From Streptomyces griseus subsp. griseus (GTDB lineage Bacteria > Actinomycetota > Actinomycetes > Streptomycetales > Streptomycetaceae), in contig NZ_JOJE01000057.1 in assembly GCF_000720255.1 (NCBI RefSeq), positions 1-33,654 of the forward strand: a stretch of DNA of 33,654 nucleotides. The letters run 5' to 3'. Each line of letters starts with the position of its first letter. Position 1 is the stretch's first letter. The notes beneath the pieces were generated by a model. That model did not search any database and was not told the origin of the DNA. It saw nothing but the letters and a program-made list of their open reading frames with translations. Of this stretch, positions 23,323-30,283 are shown piece by piece. The position numbers and the translations under genes were made by a program.

Positions 23323-23729
23323 CGGACAAGATCGCGCTGACCCCGAAGACCCACACCACTCCTCCCGCGAGGTTCTCGCACGGCGTGAAGAAGGGGAACA
23401 TCCTCCAGGTCGCCGGCCAGGTCGGCTTCCTGCCCGCTGAGGAGGGCAAGCCCCCCACGCCCGCAGGGCCGACCCTGCGCGAACAGACCCTCCAGACCCT
23501 CGCCAACGTCCAGGCGATCCTCGAAGAGGGCGGCGCGAGCTGGGACGACGCGATGATGATCCGTGTCTACCTCACCGACGTGGACCACTTCGCCGAGATG
23601 AACGCGATCTACAACGCCTACTTCGAGGAGCAGGGCCTCACCCGGCCCCCCGCCGCCCGCACCACCGTCTACGTCGGTCTTCCGGCGGGTCTGCTCATCG
23701 AGATCGACGCGCTCGCCGTGCTCGGCTGA
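23319..23729 (+). CDS. RidA (YjgF/YER057c/UK114) family enamine/imine deaminase
   Basis: 136 aa, normal RidA size. RidA proteins hydrolyse reactive enamines and imines such as 2-aminoacrylate that PLP dehydratases release, giving keto acid plus ammonia. The family pattern is visible: LQVAGQVGFLP, LREQTLQTLANVQAILEEGGASWDDAMMIRVYLTD, FAEMNAIYNAYF and RPPAARTTVYVGLPAGLLIEIDALAVL, with the key Arg at R114. The GTG 23319 start overlaps the iclR stop (GTGA) and has AAAGGA upstream. Third gene of the kinase operon. Its presence beside a D-amino-acid deaminase is functionally coherent: it would speed breakdown of the enamine from D-glucosaminate or D-serine dehydration. An accessory catalytic role is an alternative to a protective one. 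Confidence 0.92.
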   Translation: MTDKIALTPKTHTTPPARFSHGVKKGNILQVAGQVGFLPAEEGKPPTPAGPTLREQTLQTLANVQAILEEGGASWDDAMMIRVYLTDVDHFAEMNAIYNAYFEEQGLTRPPAARTTVYVGLPAGLLIEIDALAVLG

Positions 23730-23772
23730 GCGTGTTCGTGTAGGCGTCTGATAACGATGCAGGGGGCTGGCT

Positions 23773-24306
23773 GTGTCCCGCACAGGATCTTCGACCATAC
23801 TTCCCGCTGTGGAGCAGCGCATAGGTTCGAGCAGCCAGCCCCTGGAGGGCGCCGGATTCGACCCGGCTTTCATCCCCGGGCTCACGTCGCCGGCGACCGC
23901 GAAGCCGGAGGAGCCGACTGAGGCCGAGGAAACGGCCGTCGATGAGGAGGCGGTCGACGAGGAAACCGCCGATGTGGAAGCCGCCGATGTGGAAGCCGTT
24001 GTCGAGGAACCCTCTGACGGTCCCGTCTTCGAGGCCTCCGACCGGCGTGCGAGGATCGTCGCCGATCACAAGGGTGTCCGGCTCACCCTCGACGACCAGG
24101 AGTGCGAGTTCAGCTGGGACGAGATCGGCGCGGTCGAGACGGAGACCGCCCGCTTCGGCAAGCGTTACACCGTCACCGTCCACACCCCTGACCGCCGCTG
24201 GTACCCGATCGAGATCGAGGCGACGGCCAGGAGCACATTCAAGGACTGGGACGAACAGCTGGACGCCGTACTGGACGCGTACTTCGAGGAAGAGGACGCC
24301 GACTAG
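23773..24306 (+). CDS. Acidic protein of unknown function
   Basis: 177 aa, not recognised. Residues 1-45 are polar ([20 protein letters not shown]). Residues 45-78 are a very acidic linker rich in Glu, Asp, Val and Ala with short repeats ([16 protein letters not shown]). Residues 85-170 look like a compact alpha/beta domain: [51 protein letters not shown] and a final helix [19 protein letters not shown]. The strand-rich part has the feel of a PH-like fold, which is a guess. No signal peptide, membrane helix or catalytic motif. The start is GTG 23773 with a G-rich site upstream; ATG/GTG alternatives within the first 20 codons exist. It lies 43 nt after ridA, and its stop overlaps the convergent carboxypeptidase stop in CTAG (24303-24306). 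Confidence 0.72.
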   Translation: MSRTGSSTILPAVEQRIGSSSQPLEGAGFDPAFIPGLTSPATAKPEEPTEAEETAVDEEAVDEETADVEAADVEAVVEEPSDGPVFEASDRRARIVADHKGVRLTLDDQECEFSWDEIGAVETETARFGKRYTVTVHTPDRRWYPIEIEATARSTFKDWDEQLDAVLDAYFEEEDAD

Positions 24307-25658
24307 CCGCAGTACTGGCCGGCCTTCCCGATGGACCTGTACATACAGTCCGCGTTCTCGAGCAACTGCAACACCGCGTCCCGGTTCCGGGAAGTCTCCC
24401 GCTCGATCACCTCGTCGGGCGGGTAGAACCCACCTTCGAAGCTGGACGACGGATACATCTCGAAGGTGTACGAGAAGATCTTCTGCGAGCCCCAGAGATA
24501 GTCGTCGATCGACCCGTCGGTGATGTACAGGTCGCTGGACTGCTCCGGCGTGTACCCGTTGCTCGCGGCCATCTTCTGCCCGACCGCCTTGAAAGCGGCG
24601 GCGTCGTCCGCCGTCATCCCGGTCGCCGTGTCGGAGTAGGTGTACCCGAACGGCCACAACACCAGTTCGCTGTACGTGTGGAAGTCGATCCCCGCAGTGA
24701 TCTGCTGCTTCCCGCCGACCACCCGGCTGCGCACGAAGTCGGCGACGACCTTCACCTCGGGCGCGGACTCGGCCGCGGCACCCCGGTACGTCTCGGAGGA
24801 CTTGGACGACGAGGACCCGCCGCAGCAGCCCCACTTGTAGTCCCAGTTGCGGTTGAGGTCCGTCCCGACGTACGACGAGCCGGAGTTGGGCTGCCTGTTC
24901 TTGCGCCAGGACCGGTAGGAGCCGGAGGCGATGTCGTACTCGCCGCCGTCCGGGTTGAGGTCGGGCACGATCCAGATCTCGCGCCCGTTCACCATGTTGG
25001 TGATCCGGGAGTCGGAGCCGTAGCCGGCGCCGAGTTCGCGGAGGAGGTACAGCGCCATCTCCACCGTCAGGTGCTCACGGGCGTGCTGGTGATGCGTGAA
25101 CAGCACCTCGGGTTCGGCCTCGTCCGTCGCCACGTTGTCGCTGATCTTGATGGCGACGATGTCCCTGCCCTGGTACGACTTGCCGATCACCCGCTTGCTC
25201 ATGATGTTCGGGTAGGCGGCGAGCCGCTGGTCGATCTCGGCGTTCATCTCGGCGTAGTTGTGGTACTTGGAGTCCGCCGAGGGGAAGTCGAAGAGCCGCG
25301 CCTCGCTTCCGGCGGCCCGGTCCGGCGCGGCGCCCAGCGGGGCGACCTCGTAGCCCTGTTGCCGTAGCTTGCGGATCTGGTCGGCGCGGCCGGAGACCAC
25401 GACGGTCTCCTCGTCGGCCTCGTCGACGGACACCCCGGCGGCGGCGATGGCCGTGCGGGTGACCGGGGTGTTCTGGTGGACGTGGATCTCGTACTGCCGG
25501 ATGTCGTCGGCGGAGGCGGCCGGTTTCCTGGCGCCGTCGGCGGACGCGTCGGTGGCGTTCGCCGTGAGGGGTGCGGCGAGGGCCAGGGCCAGCAGCGGGG
25601 CGAGGGCGGCGGCGCGTCTGCCGCTTCGGGCGCCCGAGCCGCGGATGCGAAGTCGCAT
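24303..25658 (-). CDS. Secreted M14 zinc carboxypeptidase
   Basis: 451 aa. Signal peptide: basic [15 protein letters not shown], then hydrophobic [16 protein letters not shown], with likely cleavage near residue 34-40. Residues 45-125 form a propeptide-like region. The M14 catalytic domain has the zinc ligands in [15 protein letters not shown] (H192, E195) and [16 protein letters not shown] (H327). [15 protein letters not shown] carries the substrate-carboxylate Arg (R270), and [10 protein letters not shown] has the catalytic Glu E400. This is the bacterial zinc carboxypeptidase group known from Streptomyces and Thermoactinomyces (carboxypeptidase T-like); it removes C-terminal residues from extracellular peptides. 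ATG 25658 has AAGGAGA 5 nt upstream. The stop overlaps that of the convergent acidic gene. It is divergent from the LuxR gene across 313 nt. Confidence 0.95.
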   Translation of the reverse strand: MRLRIRGSGARSGRRAAALAPLLALALAAPLTANATDASADGARKPAASADDIRQYEIHVHQNTPVTRTAIAAAGVSVDEADEETVVVSGRADQIRKLRQQGYEVAPLGAAPDRAAGSEARLFDFPSADSKYHNYAEMNAEIDQRLAAYPNIMSKRVIGKSYQGRDIVAIKISDNVATDEAEPEVLFTHHQHAREHLTVEMALYLLRELGAGYGSDSRITNMVNGREIWIVPDLNPDGGEYDIASGSYRSWRKNRQPNSGSSYVGTDLNRNWDYKWGCCGGSSSSKSSETYRGAAAESAPEVKVVADFVRSRVVGGKQQITAGIDFHTYSELVLWPFGYTYSDTATGMTADDAAAFKAVGQKMAASNGYTPEQSSDLYITDGSIDDYLWGSQKIFSYTFEMYPSSSFEGGFYPPDEVIERETSRNRDAVLQLLENADCMYRSIGKAGQYCG

Positions 25659-25971
25659 GAAGTCTCCTTGTTTCTCCAGGGAGTCCGGGGTCTACCGGAC
25701 CGGGGAGTGGAGCGGGGGTGGTTCAGCGACGTGCTGGTGCGGGTGTGCGGCTCATCGTCGCCATATGGCATGAGCAGGTCAAGAGTGCGCCAAGGGTCGG
25801 TGAGGTGAACCCAGCGGAAACCGGCCGCGCAGTGTACGCGCGAGGACGACCGCCGACACGGTCCCCGGCAAAGTGCACCCGCGGGTGTGACGGCGGGGTG
25901 CATATATGTAGGGGCGCGGGAAGAGTGGCAGTCCGCGCAGAGACCCCACACCCCCAGAGGACTGGCTGATC
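25659..25971. other. Divergent intergenic region between carboxypeptidase and LuxR genes
   Basis: 313 bp with no gene. It contains GTCCGG-N6-CCGGAC (25683-25700) near the carboxypeptidase start, a perfect 12-bp palindrome CACCCGCGGGTG (25876-25887), and an AT-rich GCATATATGTA patch (25900-25910) that may be a -10 region for the LuxR gene. GTGGCAGTCC (25925-25934) is repeated in reverse complement at 25995-26004, just inside the LuxR gene. Confidence 0.6.
25754..25782 (-). promoter_or_regulatory. Candidate promoter of the carboxypeptidase gene
   Basis: On the minus strand TTGACC (25782-25777), a 17-nt spacer, GACGAT (25759-25754). The -35 is good and the -10 fair. It would give a leader of about 90 nt that includes the GTCCGG inverted repeat. 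Confidence 0.38.
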
Positions 25972-28614
25972 ATGGGCGGATCAGCGCCAAGACGGGACTG
26001 CCACCTGCCGGTGGAGACGACCAGCTTCGTCGACCGGCGCAGGGAACTGGCGGCCGGCCGTGAACTGTTGGCCCGGGCCCGGCTGGTCACGCTCACCGGG
26101 CCAGGAGGCGTCGGCAAGACCCGCCTCGCGCTGCGCATGGCGGCCCGTCTGGAACGGGCCTTCCCGGACGGCGTGCGCTTCGTGCCGCTCGCCGGACTGC
26201 ACGACCCGGCGCTCGTCCCACTCGCCGCCGCCGACGCGCTCGGCCTGCGCGACCACTCCGCGCAGCCGCCGCTGGACGCGCTGGTGGAACAAGTACGGGA
26301 CCGGCGGGTGCTGTTGGTCGTCGACAACTGCGAACACCTGCTGCCGGCCTGCGCGCAGCTCGCCGCGGCCCTACTGCACGGCACTGCCGGTGTCCGCATC
26401 CTCGCCACCAGCCGGCACCGCCTCGGCCTCACCGAGGAACACCTCATGGAGGTACGGCCGCTGCAGGTCCCCGACCCGGACGGCGACCTCTCCGCCGCCG
26501 ACGGCTACCCGGCCCTCGCCCTCTTCGCCGACCGCGCCGCCGCCGTCGTCCCCGGCTTCCGCCTCACCTCCGCCAACCGCGCCGCCGTGGCACGCCTGTG
26601 CAGCCGCCTCGACGGCCTCCCGCTCGCCATCGAGCTGGCCGCGGTCCGCATGCGGGTCCTCGACGTCGACCAGCTCCTCGAACGCCTCGACGACCGCTAC
26701 CGCCTCCTCGCCACCGGCAGCTCCACCGTCCTGCCCCGCCACCAGACCCTCCGCGCCGCCGTCACCTGGAGCCACGAACTCTGCACCCCCGAGGAACAAC
26801 TGGTCTGGGCCCGCCTGTCCGTCCTGCCCGGCACGTTCGACCTGGAGACGGCGGAGGCGGTGGCGGCGGAGGCGGAGGCGGCGGTGGCGGCGGAGGCGGC
26901 GGAGGCGGTGGGAGTGGAGGCGGTGGGAGTGGAGGCGGTGGGAGTGGTGAGGGTGGACGAGGGGGCGGTGCCACAACAGGTCGCGGGGAGCGGGAGAACG
27001 GACAGTGACGGGGACGACGGCGCGCGCGGTGAGCATGGCGACGAGCCCGGCGGCGATCCCCTGATCCGCCCGCGAGACGTGCTCGAAGCCGTCGCCGGGC
27101 TCGTCGACAAGTCCGTGCTGTGCCGGGAGGCGGGGCCGGACGGTGTGCGGTACCGGCTGTTGGACTCCCTGCGGCACTACGGGCTGGAGCGACTGCGGGC
27201 GCGCCCGGGGGAGGAGCAGGCCGCGCGGCGGCGACAGCGGGACTGGATGCAGGAGCGGGCCGCCGCCTGCGAACGCGCCTGGTTCGGCCCCGGTCAGCCC
27301 GCGATCGTCGCCCGGCTGCGGGCCGACCGCGACAACCTGCGCGCCGCCCTCGACTTCAGCCTCACCGCCCCCGGCGAGACCCTCGCCGGACTGCGCCTCG
27401 CCGGCACCCTCTGGTTCCACTGGCACGCCTGCGGCATCCCCCGAGAGGGCCGCTACTGGCTCGACCGCGCCCTCGACGCCAGCCCCGCCCCCACCCGCGA
27501 ACGCGCCCGCGCCCTCTGGATCGCCGGACTGCTCGCCGGCTGCCCGAAAGACCTCACCCGCGGCCTGCGCCGCGCCGAACAGGCCCGTGACCTGGCCCGA
27601 CGGCTCGGTGACGCCGCCGAGGACGCCCACGCCGAGTACGTCGTCGGCGTCATCCGCCTGTTCAGCGACGACCTCACGGCCGCCCTGGACCACTTCCGCG
27701 CCAGCGTCGCCCGCGGCCGCGCCCCCGGCCAGCACCTCAGCATGGTCGGCCTCGACCACGTCGAACTCGCCTGCGCCCTGTGCTTCCTCGGCGAGGCCGA
27801 CGAGGCGATCGAGGTCTGCGAGGAGATCCGCCGCCTCTGCGTGGAGCACGGCGAGGAGTGGGTGCTGTCGTACGCACTGCGGATACTCGCCCTCGCCCAC
27901 ACCGTGAAGGGCGATTGGTGGGAGGCCGAACGGCACGCCCTGCAGGCCCTGCCCCTCAAACTCGCCGTCCACGACGTCCTCGGCATCGGCCTCACCCTCG
28001 ACCTCCTCGCCAGGATCGCGGCCCAGCGCGGCGACCACGAGCGCGCCGCGGTCCTGCTCGGCGGGGCCGACCGTGCCTGGGCCGACGTCGACCGCAACCG
28101 CTTCGGCTCGGACGCCCTCAACTCCACCCGCCGGAGCAGCGAGGCCCGCGTCCGCGAGTCGCTGGGCGGCACCGCCTACCACCGCGCCCACGAACGCGGC
28201 GCGGCCCTCGGACTCCGCGACATCGTCGGCTACGCCCTGAGCGAGCGAGAGCGGGAGCGCGAGCGCGAGAACGGGTACGCGCACCGGCACGAGCCGGCCC
28301 AGTGGGACGAGCAGCGGCCCCGGCCCGACCACGTCCGCGTACCGGCCACTTCAGAACCGACCCGGGCCACCCACGCCGTACCCGACGCCACCACCGCCGA
28401 CGGACTGCGCCTCACCACCGCCGACGGGGTCCGCCTCACCCCGCGCGAGACCGAGGTCGCCGAACTCGTCGCCCAGGGCCTCGCCAACCAGCAGATCGCC
28501 GACCGCCTGATCATCGCCCGCCGCACCGCCGAAGGCCACGTCGAACGCATCCTCAGCAAGCTCGGCTTCAGCAACCGCAGCCAGATCGCGGCCTGGGTGA
28601 CCGCCCAGCGCTGA
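25972..28614 (+). CDS. LuxR-type regulator with NB-ARC ATPase domain
   Basis: 880 aa. It begins LPVETTSFVDRRRELA, then the Walker A VTLTGPGGVGKTRLALRMA (K49), Walker B VLLVVDNCEHLL and CSRLDGLPLAIELAAVR. A winged-helix-like WSHELCTPEEQLVWARLSVLPGTFD segment follows, then helical TPR-like repeats (about 450-740), and a C-terminal LuxR helix-turn-helix (about 822-880: LTPRETEVAELVAQGL, RRTAEGHVERILSKLG). This is the standard streptomycete STAND/LuxR regulator: ATP-controlled, signal unknown. Odd: between the winged-helix part and LVDKSVLCREAG there is an approximately 80-aa insertion of Ala/Glu/Val repeats and Gly/Asp-rich sequence, encoded by a 15-bp tandem repeat. ATG 25972 has AGAGGA about 10 nt upstream. 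The MEDS-domain gene follows after 53 nt and may be co-transcribed. Confidence 0.92.
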   Translation: MGGSAPRRDCHLPVETTSFVDRRRELAAGRELLARARLVTLTGPGGVGKTRLALRMAARLERAFPDGVRFVPLAGLHDPALVPLAAADALGLRDHSAQPPLDALVEQVRDRRVLLVVDNCEHLLPACAQLAAALLHGTAGVRILATSRHRLGLTEEHLMEVRPLQVPDPDGDLSAADGYPALALFADRAAAVVPGFRLTSANRAAVARLCSRLDGLPLAIELAAVRMRVLDVDQLLERLDDRYRLLATGSSTVLPRHQTLRAAVTWSHELCTPEEQLVWARLSVLPGTFDLETAEAVAAEAEAAVAAEAAEAVGVEAVGVEAVGVVRVDEGAVPQQVAGSGRTDSDGDDGARGEHGDEPGGDPLIRPRDVLEAVAGLVDKSVLCREAGPDGVRYRLLDSLRHYGLERLRARPGEEQAARRRQRDWMQERAAACERAWFGPGQPAIVARLRADRDNLRAALDFSLTAPGETLAGLRLAGTLWFHWHACGIPREGRYWLDRALDASPAPTRERARALWIAGLLAGCPKDLTRGLRRAEQARDLARRLGDAAEDAHAEYVVGVIRLFSDDLTAALDHFRASVARGRAPGQHLSMVGLDHVELACALCFLGEADEAIEVCEEIRRLCVEHGEEWVLSYALRILALAHTVKGDWWEAERHALQALPLKLAVHDVLGIGLTLDLLARIAAQRGDHERAAVLLGGADRAWADVDRNRFGSDALNSTRRSSEARVRESLGGTAYHRAHERGAALGLRDIVGYALSERERERERENGYAHRHEPAQWDEQRPRPDHVRVPATSEPTRATHAVPDATTADGLRLTTADGVRLTPRETEVAELVAQGLANQQIADRLIIARRTAEGHVERILSKLGFSNRSQIAAWVTAQR
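26901..26945 (+). repeat. 15-bp tandem repeat, three exact copies, in the LuxR gene
   Basis: GGAGGCGGTGGGAGT repeated three times, preceded by a GGCGGAGGC-rich stretch (about 26850-26900). In frame it encodes EAVGV repeats. The unit length is a multiple of three, so copy-number change preserves the frame. Confidence 0.93.
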
Positions 28615-28667
28615 GACCCGCACCCACCCCCGCACGCCTGCCACCACCACCCACCACAAGGGGAGCC

Positions 28668-29585
28668 ATGACCACCCAACCCGCCTCGCCGCCGGGGTCG
28701 TTCGATCACCGCATCGCCGTGTACGACTCCGACGACGCCTTCCTCAGCGCCGCCCTGCCCTTCCTCCACGAAGGCCTCGCCGCCCCCGCCGAACCCCCGC
28801 CCGTGGCCATCGCCGCCCCCGACAAGCTCGACCTCCTGCGCGACGCCCTCGGCACCGACGCCAAGGACGTCGGCTTCGTCCCGCACACCGACTGGTACAC
28901 CGGTTCCGCCGCCAACGCGGTGGCCCGGGGCGCCGGTTACCTCGCCGCGCACGCAGGCCCCCACGGCCGTATCCACCTCCTCATGGAACCGGTGTGGAAC
29001 GGCCGCGCCGGACGCTCCGCCCGCGAGAGCGCCGAGTGGATCCGCTACGAGGCCCTGGCCAACCTCCTCTTCGCCCCCCTGTCCACCACCGCCCTGTGCG
29101 CCTACGACCTGCGCACCGCCGGCCCCGCGGTCGTCGCCGCGGCCCGCCGCGCCCACCCCGGCACCGGTGTCTACGAGGACCCGGTCCGCATCGCCGCCGA
29201 GCTGGACGCCGTACCGCTGCCGCCGCCCCCGTACGACGCCGAGCTCCTGCCCGAGCCGGACCAGGACGGGGCGGCCGTACGCACCTGGGCGGTCGGCCGT
29301 GGGCTGCCGGCGGCGGACGCGGAGCTCTTCGCCACCTCCGTCACCGAGGCGGCCGCGCACCTCGGCGGACCGCTCACCGCCCCCCTGCTGTGGGGCGAGG
29401 CGCCTGCCTGCGTCTGCGAACTGCGCTCACCGCACCGCGTCGACGACCCCCTCGCCGGTTTCGTCCCGCCGCCCACCCCCGAACTGGAGCCCGGCCAGGG
29501 CCTGTGGTTCGCCCGGCAGGTGTGCGCGTACGTCGACGTACGGGACGACGGGGCGGGGGCGACCGTACGGCTGCAGTACGCGTGA
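28668..29585 (+). CDS. MEDS-domain sensor protein with degenerate HATPase-like C-terminus
   Basis: 305 aa. Residues about 12-170 match the MEDS (DcmR-type sensory) domain: HRIAVYDSDDAFLSAALPFLHEGLA, PVAIAAPDKLDLLRDAL, VGFVPHTDWYT, and IRYEALANLLFAPLSTTALCAYD, the common LCAYD end. Residues about 190-305 align by pattern to the anti-sigma-type HATPase domain (LRTW/RTWAVGRGLPAADAELFATSVTEAAAHLGG, VDDPLAGFVPP, GLWFARQVCAYVDVR). The N-box Asn is missing (SVTEAAAHL instead of the usual NEVATNSL-type), and the Gly-rich lid is reduced. It may bind ligand or a partner without phosphotransfer. ATG 28668 has AAGGGGAG just upstream. It lies between the LuxR regulator and an intact HATPase gene, suggesting a shared signalling route. 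Confidence 0.86.
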   Translation: MTTQPASPPGSFDHRIAVYDSDDAFLSAALPFLHEGLAAPAEPPPVAIAAPDKLDLLRDALGTDAKDVGFVPHTDWYTGSAANAVARGAGYLAAHAGPHGRIHLLMEPVWNGRAGRSARESAEWIRYEALANLLFAPLSTTALCAYDLRTAGPAVVAAARRAHPGTGVYEDPVRIAAELDAVPLPPPPYDAELLPEPDQDGAAVRTWAVGRGLPAADAELFATSVTEAAAHLGGPLTAPLLWGEAPACVCELRSPHRVDDPLAGFVPPPTPELEPGQGLWFARQVCAYVDVRDDGAGATVRLQYA

Positions 29586-29698
29586 GCGCGCCCGGCTCCG
29601 GTGCCCGCCACCGTACCCCCGGACGGGGGACGGTGCAGGTATGGAATCGGGTAGTCCTCCCCGTGCGCCGCACGCCCCCCACCGGAGACGCTTGAACC

Positions 29699-30181
29699 AT
29701 GCTTCGACTCTCCGGGGGGCGCCTCCCGGACCCCGACCCCCAGTACGGCGCCTACCCCCAGCCGCCCATGGGGGCCGGGCACCTCAGCGTCGAGTACGCC
29801 CCCCGTCCCACCGCCGTCCGCGAGGCCCGCGCCGAGGTCCGCAAACAGTTGGAGGGATGGGGGCTGGCGGAGCAGGAGGACCTGGTGGACACGGCCGAAC
29901 TGCTCGTGAGCGAGCTGGCCACCAACGCCCTGCTGCACTCCGCGAGCCGCTTCCGGCTGACACTCACCGCCGCCCACGGCGTTCTGCGCTGCGAGGTGGC
30001 CGACACCGGCCGCCGCGCCCCACAGGTGCTCCAGGCGGGCGGGGCGGAGAGCGGCCGGGGCATGTTCCTGGTGGACGCGCTCGCCCGCCGCTGGGGCTGC
30101 CACCAGGACGGGCCGGGCAAGACGGTCTGGTTCGAGCTCGGCACGTGCGGGGCCGACGGCTGTGGTCGGCGACAGCCGTAG
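29699..30181 (+). CDS. Anti-sigma-factor-type HATPase (RsbW/SpoIIAB-like serine kinase)
   Basis: 160 aa. After about 30 Pro/Gly-rich residues the protein is a single HATPase_c domain: N-box AELLVSELATNALLHS with the Mg-binding N76, G1 box CEVADTGRRAP (D102, G104), and G2 box SGRGMFLVDALARRWG. Proteins of this size in streptomycetes act as anti-sigma factors or as kinases of STAS anti-anti-sigma partners; many lack an adjacent sigma gene, as here. ATG 29699 has GGAGA about 10 nt upstream; the first 24 residues are unlike the family core, so the ATG giving MGAGHLSVEY is a possible later start. It lies 113 nt after the MEDS gene, so it may have its own promoter. A GC-rich hairpin follows the stop. 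Confidence 0.9.
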   Translation: MLRLSGGRLPDPDPQYGAYPQPPMGAGHLSVEYAPRPTAVREARAEVRKQLEGWGLAEQEDLVDTAELLVSELATNALLHSASRFRLTLTAAHGVLRCEVADTGRRAPQVLQAGGAESGRGMFLVDALARRWGCHQDGPGKTVWFELGTCGADGCGRRQP

Positions 30182-30195
30182 CGCTCCGCCGAGGC

Positions 30196-30228
30196 GGGCC
30201 CCGACGGTTCGCCCAGCCGCCGGGGCCC
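30196..30228 (+). terminator. Candidate terminator after the HATPase gene
   Basis: GGGCCCCG / CGGGGCCC, an 8-bp perfect stem extended by CGG/CCG after a single mismatch, with a loop of about 9 nt, 15 nt beyond the stop at 30181. No U-tract follows. Confidence 0.5.
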
Positions 30229-30247
30229 CCACTCGGGTGAAGCCCTC

Positions 30248-30276
30248 TTGCCAGTCGCGACGCTTTGCGGTTTCTT
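30248..30276 (+). promoter_or_regulatory. Possible leaderless promoter of the Nramp-related gene
   Basis: TTGCCA (30248-30253), 17-nt spacer, TTTCTT (30271-30276), then 7 nt to ATG 30284. The -35 is good and the -10 poor. No Shine-Dalgarno precedes the ATG. Confidence 0.33.
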
Positions 30277-30283
30277 GACCTGC

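Noticed and set aside
26371..28332. 653-aa minus-strand open frame opposite the LuxR/NB-ARC gene
   Set aside because: Low-complexity Gly/Val/Glu translation without motifs; the plus strand has intact Walker and helix-turn-helix motifs.
28668..29585. Functional anti-sigma kinase
   Set aside because: The C-terminal HATPase-like domain lacks the N-box Asn; I call it degenerate.
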